A DNA stretch of 64,000 bases from Bacillus infantis NRRL B-14911 (GTDB lineage: Bacteria; Bacillota; Bacilli; Bacillales; Cytobacillaceae). This document shows, in pieces, positions 53,285-61,298 of this stretch. The notes below the pieces were generated by a model. That model worked only from the letters and a program-made list of their open reading frames with translations. It searched no databases and had not been told where the DNA came from. Position 1 is the stretch's first letter. Each line of letters starts with the position of its first letter. The stretch spans positions 2,442,501-2,506,500 of the forward strand of contig NC_022524.1 of assembly GCF_000473245.1 (NCBI RefSeq), read 5' to 3'. Position numbers and translations under genes: made by a program.

Positions 53285-54268
53285 TTACTGATTAGAGCCT
53301 TGGTTGTATGCATTGCGAAGAATTTCCTTCATTTGGCCGCGCAGTGATTTGCGGAGGCTGTCAGCGCCTTTTCCAGAATCGGCATCCTCTTCGTAGCTGT
53401 CTCCGAATCCGTTCAGATCAGGCTTGTCAAAGTCCTGTCCGTCCTCATATTGACCCTGAAATTCTGGTTGAGCATCGAAATTATCAGCTGCAAATTCATC
53501 TGCCCCAAATCCACAGCGTGGATCAAACTGCTGTTTCTGGAAAAGTTTTAAGAAAATAACAACTTCCATTTTTTCAGTGATTTTCTTAAAGCTGCCGCAC
53601 AGATTGTGATCTTTAGCCAAATCAAGCTCGTTAATAATAGCTCCAAGCAGTTTCACTTCAATTGGCTCATTAAAGAACTCGGAATGATAGGAACCGAATT
53701 GGTCTTTATCTGCACCATGTCCTTTTTTGTCCAGGAAGCGGTTTTCGTGGACGCTGGACTTTTGGCTTGTTCTGTTATTTACAGGATTGAAGATGCGGAC
53801 CTGCTGATTGGTGCTGAACTTGATGTCTACGCCATAATCTCTTACATATCCGCTGTATTCTTCTACATACTGAATGTTTTTGTGGACTACGCCGGTAATG
53901 AACACTTTTACCAGGTCTCTTCTGACAACAGAAGGAATTACCTTAGCCTGAGTCAGGTGTACGTTTTTGCGGATGGATTTGATTTCCTTTGCCGGAGTCG
54001 GCAGTTCGATATGCGCCTCTACATCAGCTTCAAGAAGAACTTCTGCCAGCACCACATTTGCATCAATGACAGGGAAGAATTGAAAGTCTCCGCGCGGCGG
54101 GAATGAGCGTGTAAAGGCATCAACTGTTTCTGTTTCCCCTTTGTTGGACGGCTTGCAGTATCCATCAATCTGATGGTTTGCCGGATATTTCGGCGTGTGC
54201 TTCGGCGGGCATCCATAGTTCATATTATGCTGATAGCTAGTTGACTTTTTCTTTTTTTGATCTGACAT
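53285..54268 (-). CDS. Spore protein with SPOCS-like (DUF3794) domain
   Basis: The 327-residue protein has a Lys/Tyr/Pro-rich N-terminus (about 45 residues), a central domain at about 65-265 with the pattern of SPOCS/DUF3794 proteins (SIRKNVHLTQAKVIPSVVR then DLVKVFITGVVHKNIQYVEE), and an acidic Asp/Gly/Gln-rich C-terminal tail. SPOCS domains occur in spore coat proteins such as SipL and CsxC of spore formers, so a coat or exosporium role is likely. Two ATG codons (54274 and 54268) follow AAGGAGTGAT; I give the second. The family call is by pattern only. Confidence 0.6.
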   Translation of the reverse strand: MSDQKKKKSTSYQHNMNYGCPPKHTPKYPANHQIDGYCKPSNKGETETVDAFTRSFPPRGDFQFFPVIDANVVLAEVLLEADVEAHIELPTPAKEIKSIRKNVHLTQAKVIPSVVRRDLVKVFITGVVHKNIQYVEEYSGYVRDYGVDIKFSTNQQVRIFNPVNNRTSQKSSVHENRFLDKKGHGADKDQFGSYHSEFFNEPIEVKLLGAIINELDLAKDHNLCGSFKKITEKMEVVIFLKLFQKQQFDPRCGFGADEFAADNFDAQPEFQGQYEDGQDFDKPDLNGFGDSYEEDADSGKGADSLRKSLRGQMKEILRNAYNQGSNQ

Positions 54269-54432
54269 TCTCATATCACTCCTTGGAATTTTTTGCTGAC
54301 AGGTCCTCCCGTTGAATAAGGGAGCTGAAGTTCTGAAAGCATTGTGAAGTTTCTTCACTCTCTTAATTTATATGTGATGCAGCTATACGCGGCTTGTACG
54401 GTTGCCAGTGGTAAAATGTCTATTTTGCAAAC

Positions 54433-54464
54433 AAAACGGATGGCCGGTATCCAGCCATCCGTTT
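54433..54464 (-). terminator. Terminator of the ABC exporter operon
   Basis: On the minus strand AAACGGATGGC pairs with GCCATCCGTTT, a perfect 11-bp stem followed by TGTTTGC, 15 bases after the permease stop. Confidence 0.85.
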
Positions 54465-54478
54465 CTGCACTCTATTTT

Positions 54479-56077
54479 TCAGCCAAGGTCCCTGTTTCGA
54501 TAACCGGTAAAACCGGCAGAAGCGAAAACAGCAGCAACAATCAGCAAAAACAGAGGTCCCCTATTTAATTCTTCTGCAGGCAATGACGGAACATAGCCAA
54601 ATGGCGACAGCCTCGCAAGCCACTCGGGAAAGTTAAGCAAGCTTCCCAAATAAACGATAATGAAAGAATAGCCGAGTATAATCCATATGAGGCCAGTCAG
54701 CCTTGGGAGGTATCCAAGCAGAAGGACGGCCGCGCCTGCCATCAGCCAGACAGCTGGCAAATAAACAATACCGGCACTCAGCATACTTCCAAATGGAATC
54801 GGATCTTCCATAACGGACACAGCCGCCCCCCAAAGTCCAAAAATAGCCAGCATTTGCATGACAACGCTGGAAATCAGTGATAGGCACAAATAGCTTCCTG
54901 CCAGTCTCAGCCGTGAAATGGGTTTTGACAATAGTATATCGATTCTGTCGTTTCTCTCCTCGCTCTTAAGCCTTAGAAAGAAGATCAGCGGCGGAATGCA
55001 TGTGATCATAGATATGACGGACATCAGCATCGTCATGAATTGTTCTGTCAGTGATATGCTGCTTGCAGGGTCAATCATCCTCTTGAGCATTTCATTTTCC
55101 GTGAAAAAAGACTCCAGATCCCCAAACACAGATCCGTAGGAAACACCAAGGATAAACAACCCCGCGGCCCAGGCAATAATGGCAGTCCGCTGCAGCCGGA
55201 ACGCCAGTGCAAAGGGGCTGGACAGCAGCGGGGAGGCCTTTATCTTCCCTGGTCTTGACGGGAAAAGCCCTGCATCAATATCGCGTCTAAGATTGAAATA
55301 AAAAGCTGCTGTAGTTATCAGGAGGCCAGCGAAGACTGTGAGGATGACAGGATACCAATAGTCATTAACGTATACTTCCGTGAACACTATCCATCCGAGC
55401 GGCGAAAACCAGGACAGGCTGCCGCCGCTCACATCCCCGACAGCTCGTATCAGGTAGGCGATGCCAAGAACAGCAAAGGACCAGCCGGCTGTTCCCCTTG
55501 CATTGTCTGAAAGCTGGGCGAACAAAGCAGCTATCCCTGTAAAAAGGATGCCTGCTGCACCGATTGCAGCTCCATAAAGCAGTGAACCTTCCAGACCGAT
55601 ACTTTCAATTCGCAGGCAGTAAAGACCTAAACCAGTCATCATGGCCAAAACTGTATTCACAGCAAACAAAACAATGACAGCAGCTGTCAGATTGGCCATT
55701 CTGCCAACAGGCAATGAACGGATCAGCTCGATCCTTCCCTCTTCTTCATCATTCCGGGTATGCCTTGCCATCAGGAGGATGCTCATAATGGCTGCAGCCA
55801 TGCTTGTGAATAGGAGCATCTGATGGGCCATCATCGGGCCGGCAGTATAGTTTTCCAGCCCAAAGCCAGGTCCTACCATCGCAGTCATAGCCGGATTCTT
55901 CATTGTTTCTGCAATGGCCTGGCGTTCAGCACCGGTCTTATATAAATCAGTGAAAGCTGAAGCAGTCGCAATTGTCAGCCCTGCAAGCGCTAAGACCCAG
56001 ACGGCTGCCCTGACTCTGTCCCTCCTGAGCAGAAAAAGGATTAGAAACCCTGTCCTGCTGAATAGTCTCTTTCCCAT
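54479..56077 (-). CDS. ABC exporter permease (ABC-2 type)
   Basis: The 532-residue membrane protein has about twelve hydrophobic segments in two similar halves, each starting with a cytoplasmic helix and a TM region with a short amphipathic loop, as in the TetB/LnrN-type permeases of drug exporters. It begins one base after the ATPase gene ends, so the two form one transporter. Substrate is probably a lipophilic or antibiotic-like compound, judging from the divergent TetR regulator; this is inference. Confidence 0.88.
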   Translation of the reverse strand: MGKRLFSRTGFLILFLLRRDRVRAAVWVLALAGLTIATASAFTDLYKTGAERQAIAETMKNPAMTAMVGPGFGLENYTAGPMMAHQMLLFTSMAAAIMSILLMARHTRNDEEEGRIELIRSLPVGRMANLTAAVIVLFAVNTVLAMMTGLGLYCLRIESIGLEGSLLYGAAIGAAGILFTGIAALFAQLSDNARGTAGWSFAVLGIAYLIRAVGDVSGGSLSWFSPLGWIVFTEVYVNDYWYPVILTVFAGLLITTAAFYFNLRRDIDAGLFPSRPGKIKASPLLSSPFALAFRLQRTAIIAWAAGLFILGVSYGSVFGDLESFFTENEMLKRMIDPASSISLTEQFMTMLMSVISMITCIPPLIFFLRLKSEERNDRIDILLSKPISRLRLAGSYLCLSLISSVVMQMLAIFGLWGAAVSVMEDPIPFGSMLSAGIVYLPAVWLMAGAAVLLLGYLPRLTGLIWIILGYSFIIVYLGSLLNFPEWLARLSPFGYVPSLPAEELNRGPLFLLIVAAVFASAGFTGYRNRDLG

Positions 56078-56992
56078 TCAGTTCCCCTCCTGCTTTTTTC
56101 CGCCATGATCCGGTGATGCTTCATAATGGCGCATGAAGAGTTCTTCCAGGGTCGGCGGCATGCTCTCCAGCTTTATGATGCCAAACTGGCTGACATATTG
56201 AAGTATCGCACCGAGATCTTCAGCATCTGCCTTCAGTGAAATAATTCCCCCATTGGCCTTAAGGTCATGAACCCCTTTCTGGCCCTCAAGATCCGGAACA
56301 CTATTGCTGGTTTGAAAAACCAACTGTGTGCGGGTCAGGTGGCGGAGCTCGGCAAGCGATCCCGTTTCTATGATTTCTCCCTGCCTTATAATGCCGACCC
56401 GGTCGCACAGCTTTTCCACTTCGGAAAGAATATGGCTGGATAAAAGGACGCTTTTCCCCTGATTTTTTGCTTGCAGCACGCATTCCTGGAAGACGATTTC
56501 CATTAATGGGTCAAGTCCTGAAGTTGGTTCGTCCAGGATAAACAGTTCTGCGTCTGAAGAAAAAGCTGACACAAGAGCGACTTTTTGCCGATTTCCTTTT
56601 GAATAGGTCCTGCTTTTTTTTGAAGGATCCAGGTTGAACTTTTCCAGTAATTCCTTTGTCCGCTTTTTATCGGCAGTTCCCCTGAGCCTTGCAAAAAGGT
56701 CTAATATCTCTCCCCCTGTAAGATTTGGCCATAAATTGACGTCTCCAGGCACATAGGCAATCTTTTTATGAATATCTACAGCATCTTTCCAGGCATCCCT
56801 TCCAAACAGCCTTGCTTCTCCTGAGGTTGCCTTCAGGATACCGAGCAATATTTTGATTGTGGTGGACTTTCCGGCACCGTTCGGTCCTATAAACCCGTAA
56901 ATTTCCCCTTCATTCACTTCAATGTTAATATCATTCAAGGCTGTAAACTTTCCGAACCTTTTTACAAGGCGGTTCGTTTCTAATAACGCCAT
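56078..56992 (-). CDS. ABC exporter ATP-binding protein
   Basis: The 304-residue ATPase has Walker A GPNGAGKST near residue 36, the signature YSKGNRQKVAL near 133, Walker B LFILDEPTSGLD near 155 and a C-terminal extension of about 80 residues typical of drug-exporter ATPases. It powers the adjacent permease. The ATG at 56992 (second of two) has better spacing to GGGGAGGA than the one at 56998. It is divergent from a TetR gene. Confidence 0.93.
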   Translation of the reverse strand: MALLETNRLVKRFGKFTALNDINIEVNEGEIYGFIGPNGAGKSTTIKILLGILKATSGEARLFGRDAWKDAVDIHKKIAYVPGDVNLWPNLTGGEILDLFARLRGTADKKRTKELLEKFNLDPSKKSRTYSKGNRQKVALVSAFSSDAELFILDEPTSGLDPLMEIVFQECVLQAKNQGKSVLLSSHILSEVEKLCDRVGIIRQGEIIETGSLAELRHLTRTQLVFQTSNSVPDLEGQKGVHDLKANGGIISLKADAEDLGAILQYVSQFGIIKLESMPPTLEELFMRHYEASPDHGGKKQEGN

Positions 56993-57031
56993 TTTCATTC
57001 CTCCCCGCTTCGGCTCTTACTTCTTTTCATA

Positions 57032-57135
57032 TTTATGAAATATTTTTATCGTTCGAGTTCATATTACATATAAATTCTACTTCTTACAAGAGTTTATGAA
57101 CTATTTTATTTGTTATATTACATAAATTTCATTAC
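57032..57135. promoter_or_regulatory. Duplicated AT-rich element in divergent ABC / TetR region
   Basis: TTTATGAAATATTTTTAT (from 57032) recurs as TTTATGAACTATTTTATT (from 57093), and ATATTACATA occurs in each block (57061 and 57115) followed by similar AAATTC/AAATTTC. The two blocks are likely binding sites of the TetR regulator; each is about 45 bp. Confidence 0.45.
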
Positions 57136-57156
57136 AATAGGTTTGAGGTGAATAAA

Positions 57157-57747
57157 TTGGACGGATTTCAGCGCAGAAAAGAACAAAAGCAGCGCCATAT
57201 ACTTGAGGCTGCCATTAAACTGTTTATGGACTCGGGAATTCATAAAGTGTCTATATCAGAAATTGCGAAGGAAGCACATGTTTCACAAGTGACCATATAT
57301 AATTATTTTGAAAGCAAGCATAAGCTCATCCATGAGGTATTCCTCTATTATGTTGACAAAGCATCCAGTGAATTTGAGCAGCTAATCAGCAGCAATGATG
57401 CATTTCCGGATAAAGTGAAGAAAATCATTTTTAATAAAAAGGAAAATGCCAATGGAATCCACGAAGAGTTTTATCAATATATGATGAAGGAGTATTCTGT
57501 GGAAGGCAATTATATAGATAAAATCTATGAGGATAAAGCCATCCCCCTTTTCAAGGAGCTGTTCAGGCAAGGGCATGAACAAGGATATATCAATCCTGAT
57601 CTTTCGTTTGAGAGTATGCTGTTCTATGTACAGATGATGAAGGAGTATTTTCAGCGGGAAGAGGTATACAGCAAGGCTTTGCCGCTGACTGAAGATATTA
57701 CAAATATATTTTTCTATGGAATTATAGGGAAAAAGGAAGACCGCTAG
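57157..57747 (+). CDS. TetR family regulator of the ABC exporter
   Basis: The 196-residue protein has the TetR helix-turn-helix at about residues 12-60 (ILEAAIKLFMDSGIHKVSIS then EIAKEAHVSQVTIYNYFESK) and a helical ligand-binding C-terminus. The TTG at 57157 follows GAGGTGAATAAA and is preferred to a GTG nine bases earlier. It is divergent from the exporter genes, which it probably represses until a substrate binds. A terminator follows. Confidence 0.9.
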   Translation: MDGFQRRKEQKQRHILEAAIKLFMDSGIHKVSISEIAKEAHVSQVTIYNYFESKHKLIHEVFLYYVDKASSEFEQLISSNDAFPDKVKKIIFNKKENANGIHEEFYQYMMKEYSVEGNYIDKIYEDKAIPLFKELFRQGHEQGYINPDLSFESMLFYVQMMKEYFQREEVYSKALPLTEDITNIFFYGIIGKKEDR

Positions 57748-57764
57748 AGCTGTCTTCCTTTTTC
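57733..57764 (+). terminator. Terminator of the TetR gene
   Basis: AAGGAAGAC pairs with GTCTTCCTT around CGCTAGAGCT, followed by TTT. The stem includes the stop codon. Confidence 0.85.
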
Positions 57765-57875
57765 AATTGATTTCCGCTGATTTGCCTTTATCATGAAAGT
57801 TTGTCCTTTCAGCTGCATATATATAGGCTGTTCCTTCTTTTAAGGGACAATCTAATCAAGAATAGGCAGATGATC

Positions 57876-58898
57876 ATGACTGGATTAATTATAATCTTTT
57901 TTCTCGTTCTGCTGCTGCCATTTACGCTGAAAGCTGTGGAACACAATCTGGAGATTTTCCTCTTTGCAATGGGAATTCTGGCGGCTTATATGAGCGGGAT
58001 ATTCAATGGCGAACTATTCCTTAAGGCTGCATGGGATCCAATTAAAATCACTGCGGCTGTCCTGGCTGCCGGTCTGCTGTTCAAATGGCTGAAGAGGCCG
58101 CTTGAAAGGATCATCATGGGGATAAGCAGAAGAATGCCATTCAGGCTGTTTTCCGCTTTAACGGTTGTCGTCCTGGGACTGGTTTCCAGCATCATTACCG
58201 CAATCATTGCCGCGCTGGTGCTCGTCCTGATTGTCGGCGCCCTCCGGCTTGAACGGCAGGCAGAGGTTCGCTTTACTGTGCTGTCCTGCTTTTCCATCGG
58301 CCTCGGGGCTGCCCTTACTCCTATTGGAGAACCCCTGTCAACCATAGCTATTTCAAAGCTGAATGAGGACTTCTTTTTCCTGGTAGAGCTGATTGGGCCT
58401 GAGGTAATCGCAGCCCTGCTTGCATTAGCGATTATGAGCATGCTCCTTATCCAGCCTCCTGAAAAACGGCCCGGAAGCTTCCGCAAAGAATCCGGAAATG
58501 AAACATATGAAGAAATACTGGCAAGAAGCATCAAAGTCTACCTGTTTGTTATGGGGCTGACCTTCCTTGGCGCCGGCTTTGAGCCGCTTATCAGGCATTA
58601 CCTGATCGGCCAGAGTCCAGCACTTCTTTATTGGGTCAACATGATTTCCGCCATTCTCGACAATGCAACTCTAGCAGCAGCAGAAATCAGCCCTTCAATG
58701 GACCATTTTACGATTCAGTCCATCCTTCTCGGGCTCCTGATTTCAGGCGGCATGCTGATCCCCGGGAATATTCCCAACATCATCTCTGCCGGGAAGCTGA
58801 AAATCACCAGCAAAGAATGGGCAAGGTTTGGGGTCCCGGTCGGACTTCTAACTATGTTTGCCTACTATCTGGCCATCATGTGGCTGGAACATAGTTAA
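57876..58898 (+). CDS. DUF1646 family membrane transporter
   Basis: The 340-residue protein has ten or eleven hydrophobic segments and fits DUF1646, a family of putative cation transporters related to sodium/proton antiporters. Conserved stretches include GLGAALTPIGEPLSTIAISK near residue 145 and MISAILDNATLAAAEISPSM near 255, duplicated re-entrant-like motifs. The ion is not predictable. The ATG at 57876 follows a weak AATAGGCAG site, so the start is uncertain; the open frame extends 25 codons upstream. Confidence 0.8.
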   Translation: MTGLIIIFFLVLLLPFTLKAVEHNLEIFLFAMGILAAYMSGIFNGELFLKAAWDPIKITAAVLAAGLLFKWLKRPLERIIMGISRRMPFRLFSALTVVVLGLVSSIITAIIAALVLVLIVGALRLERQAEVRFTVLSCFSIGLGAALTPIGEPLSTIAISKLNEDFFFLVELIGPEVIAALLALAIMSMLLIQPPEKRPGSFRKESGNETYEEILARSIKVYLFVMGLTFLGAGFEPLIRHYLIGQSPALLYWVNMISAILDNATLAAAEISPSMDHFTIQSILLGLLISGGMLIPGNIPNIISAGKLKITSKEWARFGVPVGLLTMFAYYLAIMWLEHS

Positions 58899-58930
58899 GA
58901 ATCCCTTTATGCAGGGATTCTTCTTTTTTA
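58897..58930 (+). terminator. Terminator of the DUF1646 gene
   Basis: AAGAATCCCT pairs with AGGGATTCTT around TTATGC and is followed by CTTTTTT. Confidence 0.9.
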
Positions 58931-58952
58931 GCCTCCTATGAATAGCTCTTGC

Positions 58953-59042
58953 TTATTGATCATCTGAGCCTTCAATCTGGCCCCAGTAATACAGAAAGCC
59001 TGCCGAAGACAGCATTGCCAGCAGGATCAGCAGCAGATTCAT
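58953..59042 (-). CDS. 29-residue membrane peptide coupled to a P-loop kinase gene
   Basis: The ATG at 59042 overlaps the stop of the upstream kinase gene (ATGA) and is preceded by TGGAGGTGTTAGT, an excellent ribosome binding site that lies inside the kinase's last codons. The product MNLLLILLAMLSSAGFLYYW followed by GQIEGSDDQ is one hydrophobic helix with an acidic tail. I know of no family. Coupling and strong site make real translation likely. Confidence 0.6.
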   Translation of the reverse strand: MNLLLILLAMLSSAGFLYYWGQIEGSDDQ

Positions 59043-59554
59043 ACTAACACCTCCATTATTTCATGCATTTTCTTATCATCCTCCAAAACATACAGCTTTT
59101 CCTCAAAAGGCTTGAGCAATTCCATTATTTGCGGCTTGCTTACTGTTTCGAAATACCGGTTCCATCTGAACATTTTCCTGAACATTTCCAATGTCGGCTT
59201 GTAGTTTGCTTTTTCCATATGAAGCTTTTGCTTGATGAACCGTTTAATGATCCTATAGATTCTTTGTCTATTAGGGGGATCCAGCAGAATGATCTGGTCC
59301 GCCTGCCTAAGGCTTTCCATGATCCAGGTGTGGTGAACACCTTCAATGATCCAGCTGTCAGAAGAAATAATTTCCTGTAACAGAGCATCCCTTTCCTTTT
59401 CAGTCCTTCGTTTGTCACCGTGCGGCCCCCTTTCCCATACCACATTGTCCAGTTCATAATGGGGAATTCCGAGCTGGGCAGATAACTTTCTGGCCAAAGT
59501 TGTTTTGCCGCTTCCAACAGAGCCGATAACATGGATTTTTCTATTCTCATTCAT
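59039..59554 (-). CDS. P-loop nucleotide kinase (adenylate kinase/FlaR-like)
   Basis: The 171-residue protein has the Walker A motif GSVGSGKTT near residue 11, LDNVVWERGPHGDKRRTEKE near 37, and DQIILLDPPNRQRIYRIIKR near 92, the pattern of small AAA_17/AAA_18 kinases often labelled DNA topology modulation protein FlaR. It probably phosphorylates a nucleotide or small molecule. The start is uncertain: ATG at 59554 or GTG at 59566. It ends in an ATGA overlap with a 29-residue membrane peptide gene and follows a NUDIX gene by about 17 bases. Confidence 0.82.
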   Translation of the reverse strand: MNENRKIHVIGSVGSGKTTLARKLSAQLGIPHYELDNVVWERGPHGDKRRTEKERDALLQEIISSDSWIIEGVHHTWIMESLRQADQIILLDPPNRQRIYRIIKRFIKQKLHMEKANYKPTLEMFRKMFRWNRYFETVSKPQIMELLKPFEEKLYVLEDDKKMHEIMEVLV

Positions 59555-59571
59555 TAGGCATGCCACTCTTT

Positions 59572-59979
59572 CTATACCTCTTCGAGGAGTTCCTGATTCA
59601 CTAACAGCTGAAGCAGAAACTGCCTGTCCTCAGGGAAAGAAAGGGGGATCCTTTCAAGCTCTTCTGTGGCTATCCAGGAAATATCATAAATAAGTCCATC
59701 AGGGTCCTGGATAACAGGTCTGCCGCCAGCTATTTTAATTTCAAAATAACCCACTTCCGAAAATTCAGTCTCTTTCACGAACAAAGGACGGATGATTTCA
59801 GCCAAATATCCTGTCTCCTCAAACACTTCCCTGATACAGCAATCCTCACTGCTCTCTCCCTGCTCCTGACCGCCCGATGGAACTGACCAGCGTTTTTCTT
59901 CATCAGGGGTTCCCTGCAGGACCATCAGCAGTTTTCCATTTTCAATACAAACACCAGCTGAACCAAACCACTTCTTCAT
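59572..59979 (-). CDS. NUDIX hydrolase
   Basis: The 135-residue protein has a full Nudix box at about residues 36-58: GGQEQGESSEDCCIREVFEE followed by TGY. It would cleave a nucleoside diphosphate derivative using Mg2+. The substrate is unknown. It precedes the P-loop kinase gene closely, so both may work on nucleotides in one operon. Confidence 0.9.
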   Translation of the reverse strand: MKKWFGSAGVCIENGKLLMVLQGTPDEEKRWSVPSGGQEQGESSEDCCIREVFEETGYLAEIIRPLFVKETEFSEVGYFEIKIAGGRPVIQDPDGLIYDISWIATEELERIPLSFPEDRQFLLQLLVNQELLEEV

Positions 59980-60101
59980 TTGCCTTCCTAGTACCTCCCA
60001 TTTACTGCTATATCAATATGCATTTCGATAATGAATGTATAAGTCCTTCTTTTTTGAGGAAAAAATAAGCAAAGAAAAAAACAGAGGATATTCACTCTGC
60101 T

Positions 60102-60497
60102 TTATACCGTATGTCCCCATATTTCTCGTATGCGTTTCTTTTCTTCTGATTTATCCATATATTCAAAGAGTCCCAGCAAATTTCCCCAAGGATCCGTAAA
60201 AGTGCCCCATTTTACCGGTACCCCGCTTCGCGACTGTATTAAAAAGGGTTCTATCATTAATTCATCCATCAGCCGCTGTCTTTCTGCTTCAATATTCTTG
60301 ACCCCGAGGCGGATAGGCCCGCTTCCTTCTGCAGTATTCCCTGACGCCAGCTGCAGCCAGCTGCCAGGCACAAGCTCCCACTCAGCAAACCCTTTATGCG
60401 GAATAAAGTCAGGTGCTCTCTTGAGAAGGATGGTATACCAAGCCTCGCCTCTTTTAAAATCTGCCACTCGCAGCTGAGTGGTCATTTCAATGTACAT
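60102..60497 (-). CDS. VOC family (glyoxalase/dioxygenase fold) protein
   Basis: The 131-residue protein has the paired beta-alpha-beta-beta-beta units of the vicinal oxygen chelate fold. It starts IEMTTQLRVADFKRGEAWYT and ends with WGTFTDPWGNLLGLFEYMDK, the usual final metal-site strand. A metal-dependent lyase or isomerase, or resistance protein of the bleomycin-binding kind, is possible; the substrate is not evident. It is a single gene. Confidence 0.85.
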   Translation of the reverse strand: MYIEMTTQLRVADFKRGEAWYTILLKRAPDFIPHKGFAEWELVPGSWLQLASGNTAEGSGPIRLGVKNIEAERQRLMDELMIEPFLIQSRSGVPVKWGTFTDPWGNLLGLFEYMDKSEEKKRIREIWGHTV

Positions 60498-60636
60498 ATA
60501 GAACCTCCTCCTGGCGTTTTATCCAGTGTATCAGATAAAATCCGTGAGAAATTCTTCTTGATTGCTATTTTTTCGATCTTCTATAGATCTGTGGACATAT
60601 TTCTAACATAGATTTTGTGCTGCAAACCCTCATCTG

Positions 60637-60936
60637 CTAAAAAGAATGACAGCAATAAAAACAGCGATTGGCACTTTTAAAATATCGGTCAAGTATTTTG
60701 ACAGTTCCCTGAAGGTTCTTTTGCTTTTCAATCGATGCGTTCAGTTCTTTCCGAATTTCCATAAGTTTATCAAGCGGAATGCTTTCAGAAAGCAGAAAGT
60801 CTTCGATGCTTTCGGACAGCCATCCTGCCGTTTTGCCCTGGACTGGCAAGGAAAGTATCTTGCTTAAAAGCCTTCTTTTTTGTACAGTCCCGCGGGAACA
60901 GCAAGGACAGACTACCTTCTGCAAAATTTCTTCCAA
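60637..60936 (-). CDS. Small protein with N- and C-terminal cysteine motifs (99 aa)
   Basis: A TTG after AAGGGGGATCGGCTC opens a 99-codon frame. The product has CPCC at residues 10-13 and CFYCC near the C-terminus (residues 92-96), with a charged helical middle. The paired cysteine motifs suggest metal or disulfide binding. I do not recognise the family. The open frame lies alone between the VOC gene and a 362-base intergenic region. Confidence 0.5.
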   Translation of the reverse strand: MEEILQKVVCPCCSRGTVQKRRLLSKILSLPVQGKTAGWLSESIEDFLLSESIPLDKLMEIRKELNASIEKQKNLQGTVKILDRYFKSANRCFYCCHSF

Positions 60937-61298
60937 GAGCCGATCCCCCTTCTCTTTTATATACGAATAGCTTATATGCTTTTGGAGAAGATTTCTGTAT
61001 GCTTAACGGAGGATTTTTTACATTTATGTTACAAATTTTACTAGTTCTATTGTACGAGCTATGCTTCTTTATCCATTCAGTTAACGGCATTTTCATTATT
61101 TTTATGATGGTGAATGAACCAATAATCCATTGCGTATCTTTTAATTAGAATGAATTTCCTTCAAATTTAAAAAATAGCTTTGAGCAGAGGCAGGAAAGCT
61201 AGTATTGGAGAGTTTAGATGCTATAATTGAATAGTAATATCATTTTATATTTCTTATAAAACAGATGTTGTTTTATAAGAATCAGAGGGAGCACATGA
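60937..61298. other. Intergenic region before the AI-2E family gene
   Basis: This AT-rich stretch holds a TATAAT hexamer (61222-61227) without a good -35 partner, and a perfect palindrome described separately at 61253-61279. No coding frame with a ribosome binding site was found. Confidence 0.5.
61253..61279 (+). promoter_or_regulatory. Perfect 10-bp inverted repeat upstream of AI-2E family gene
   Basis: CTTATAAAAC (61253-61262) and GTTTTATAAG (61270-61279) flank AGATGTT. It lies about 26 bases after the TATAAT hexamer and 20 bases before the start codon, so it could be an operator or a leader hairpin near the ribosome binding site. Confidence 0.55.
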
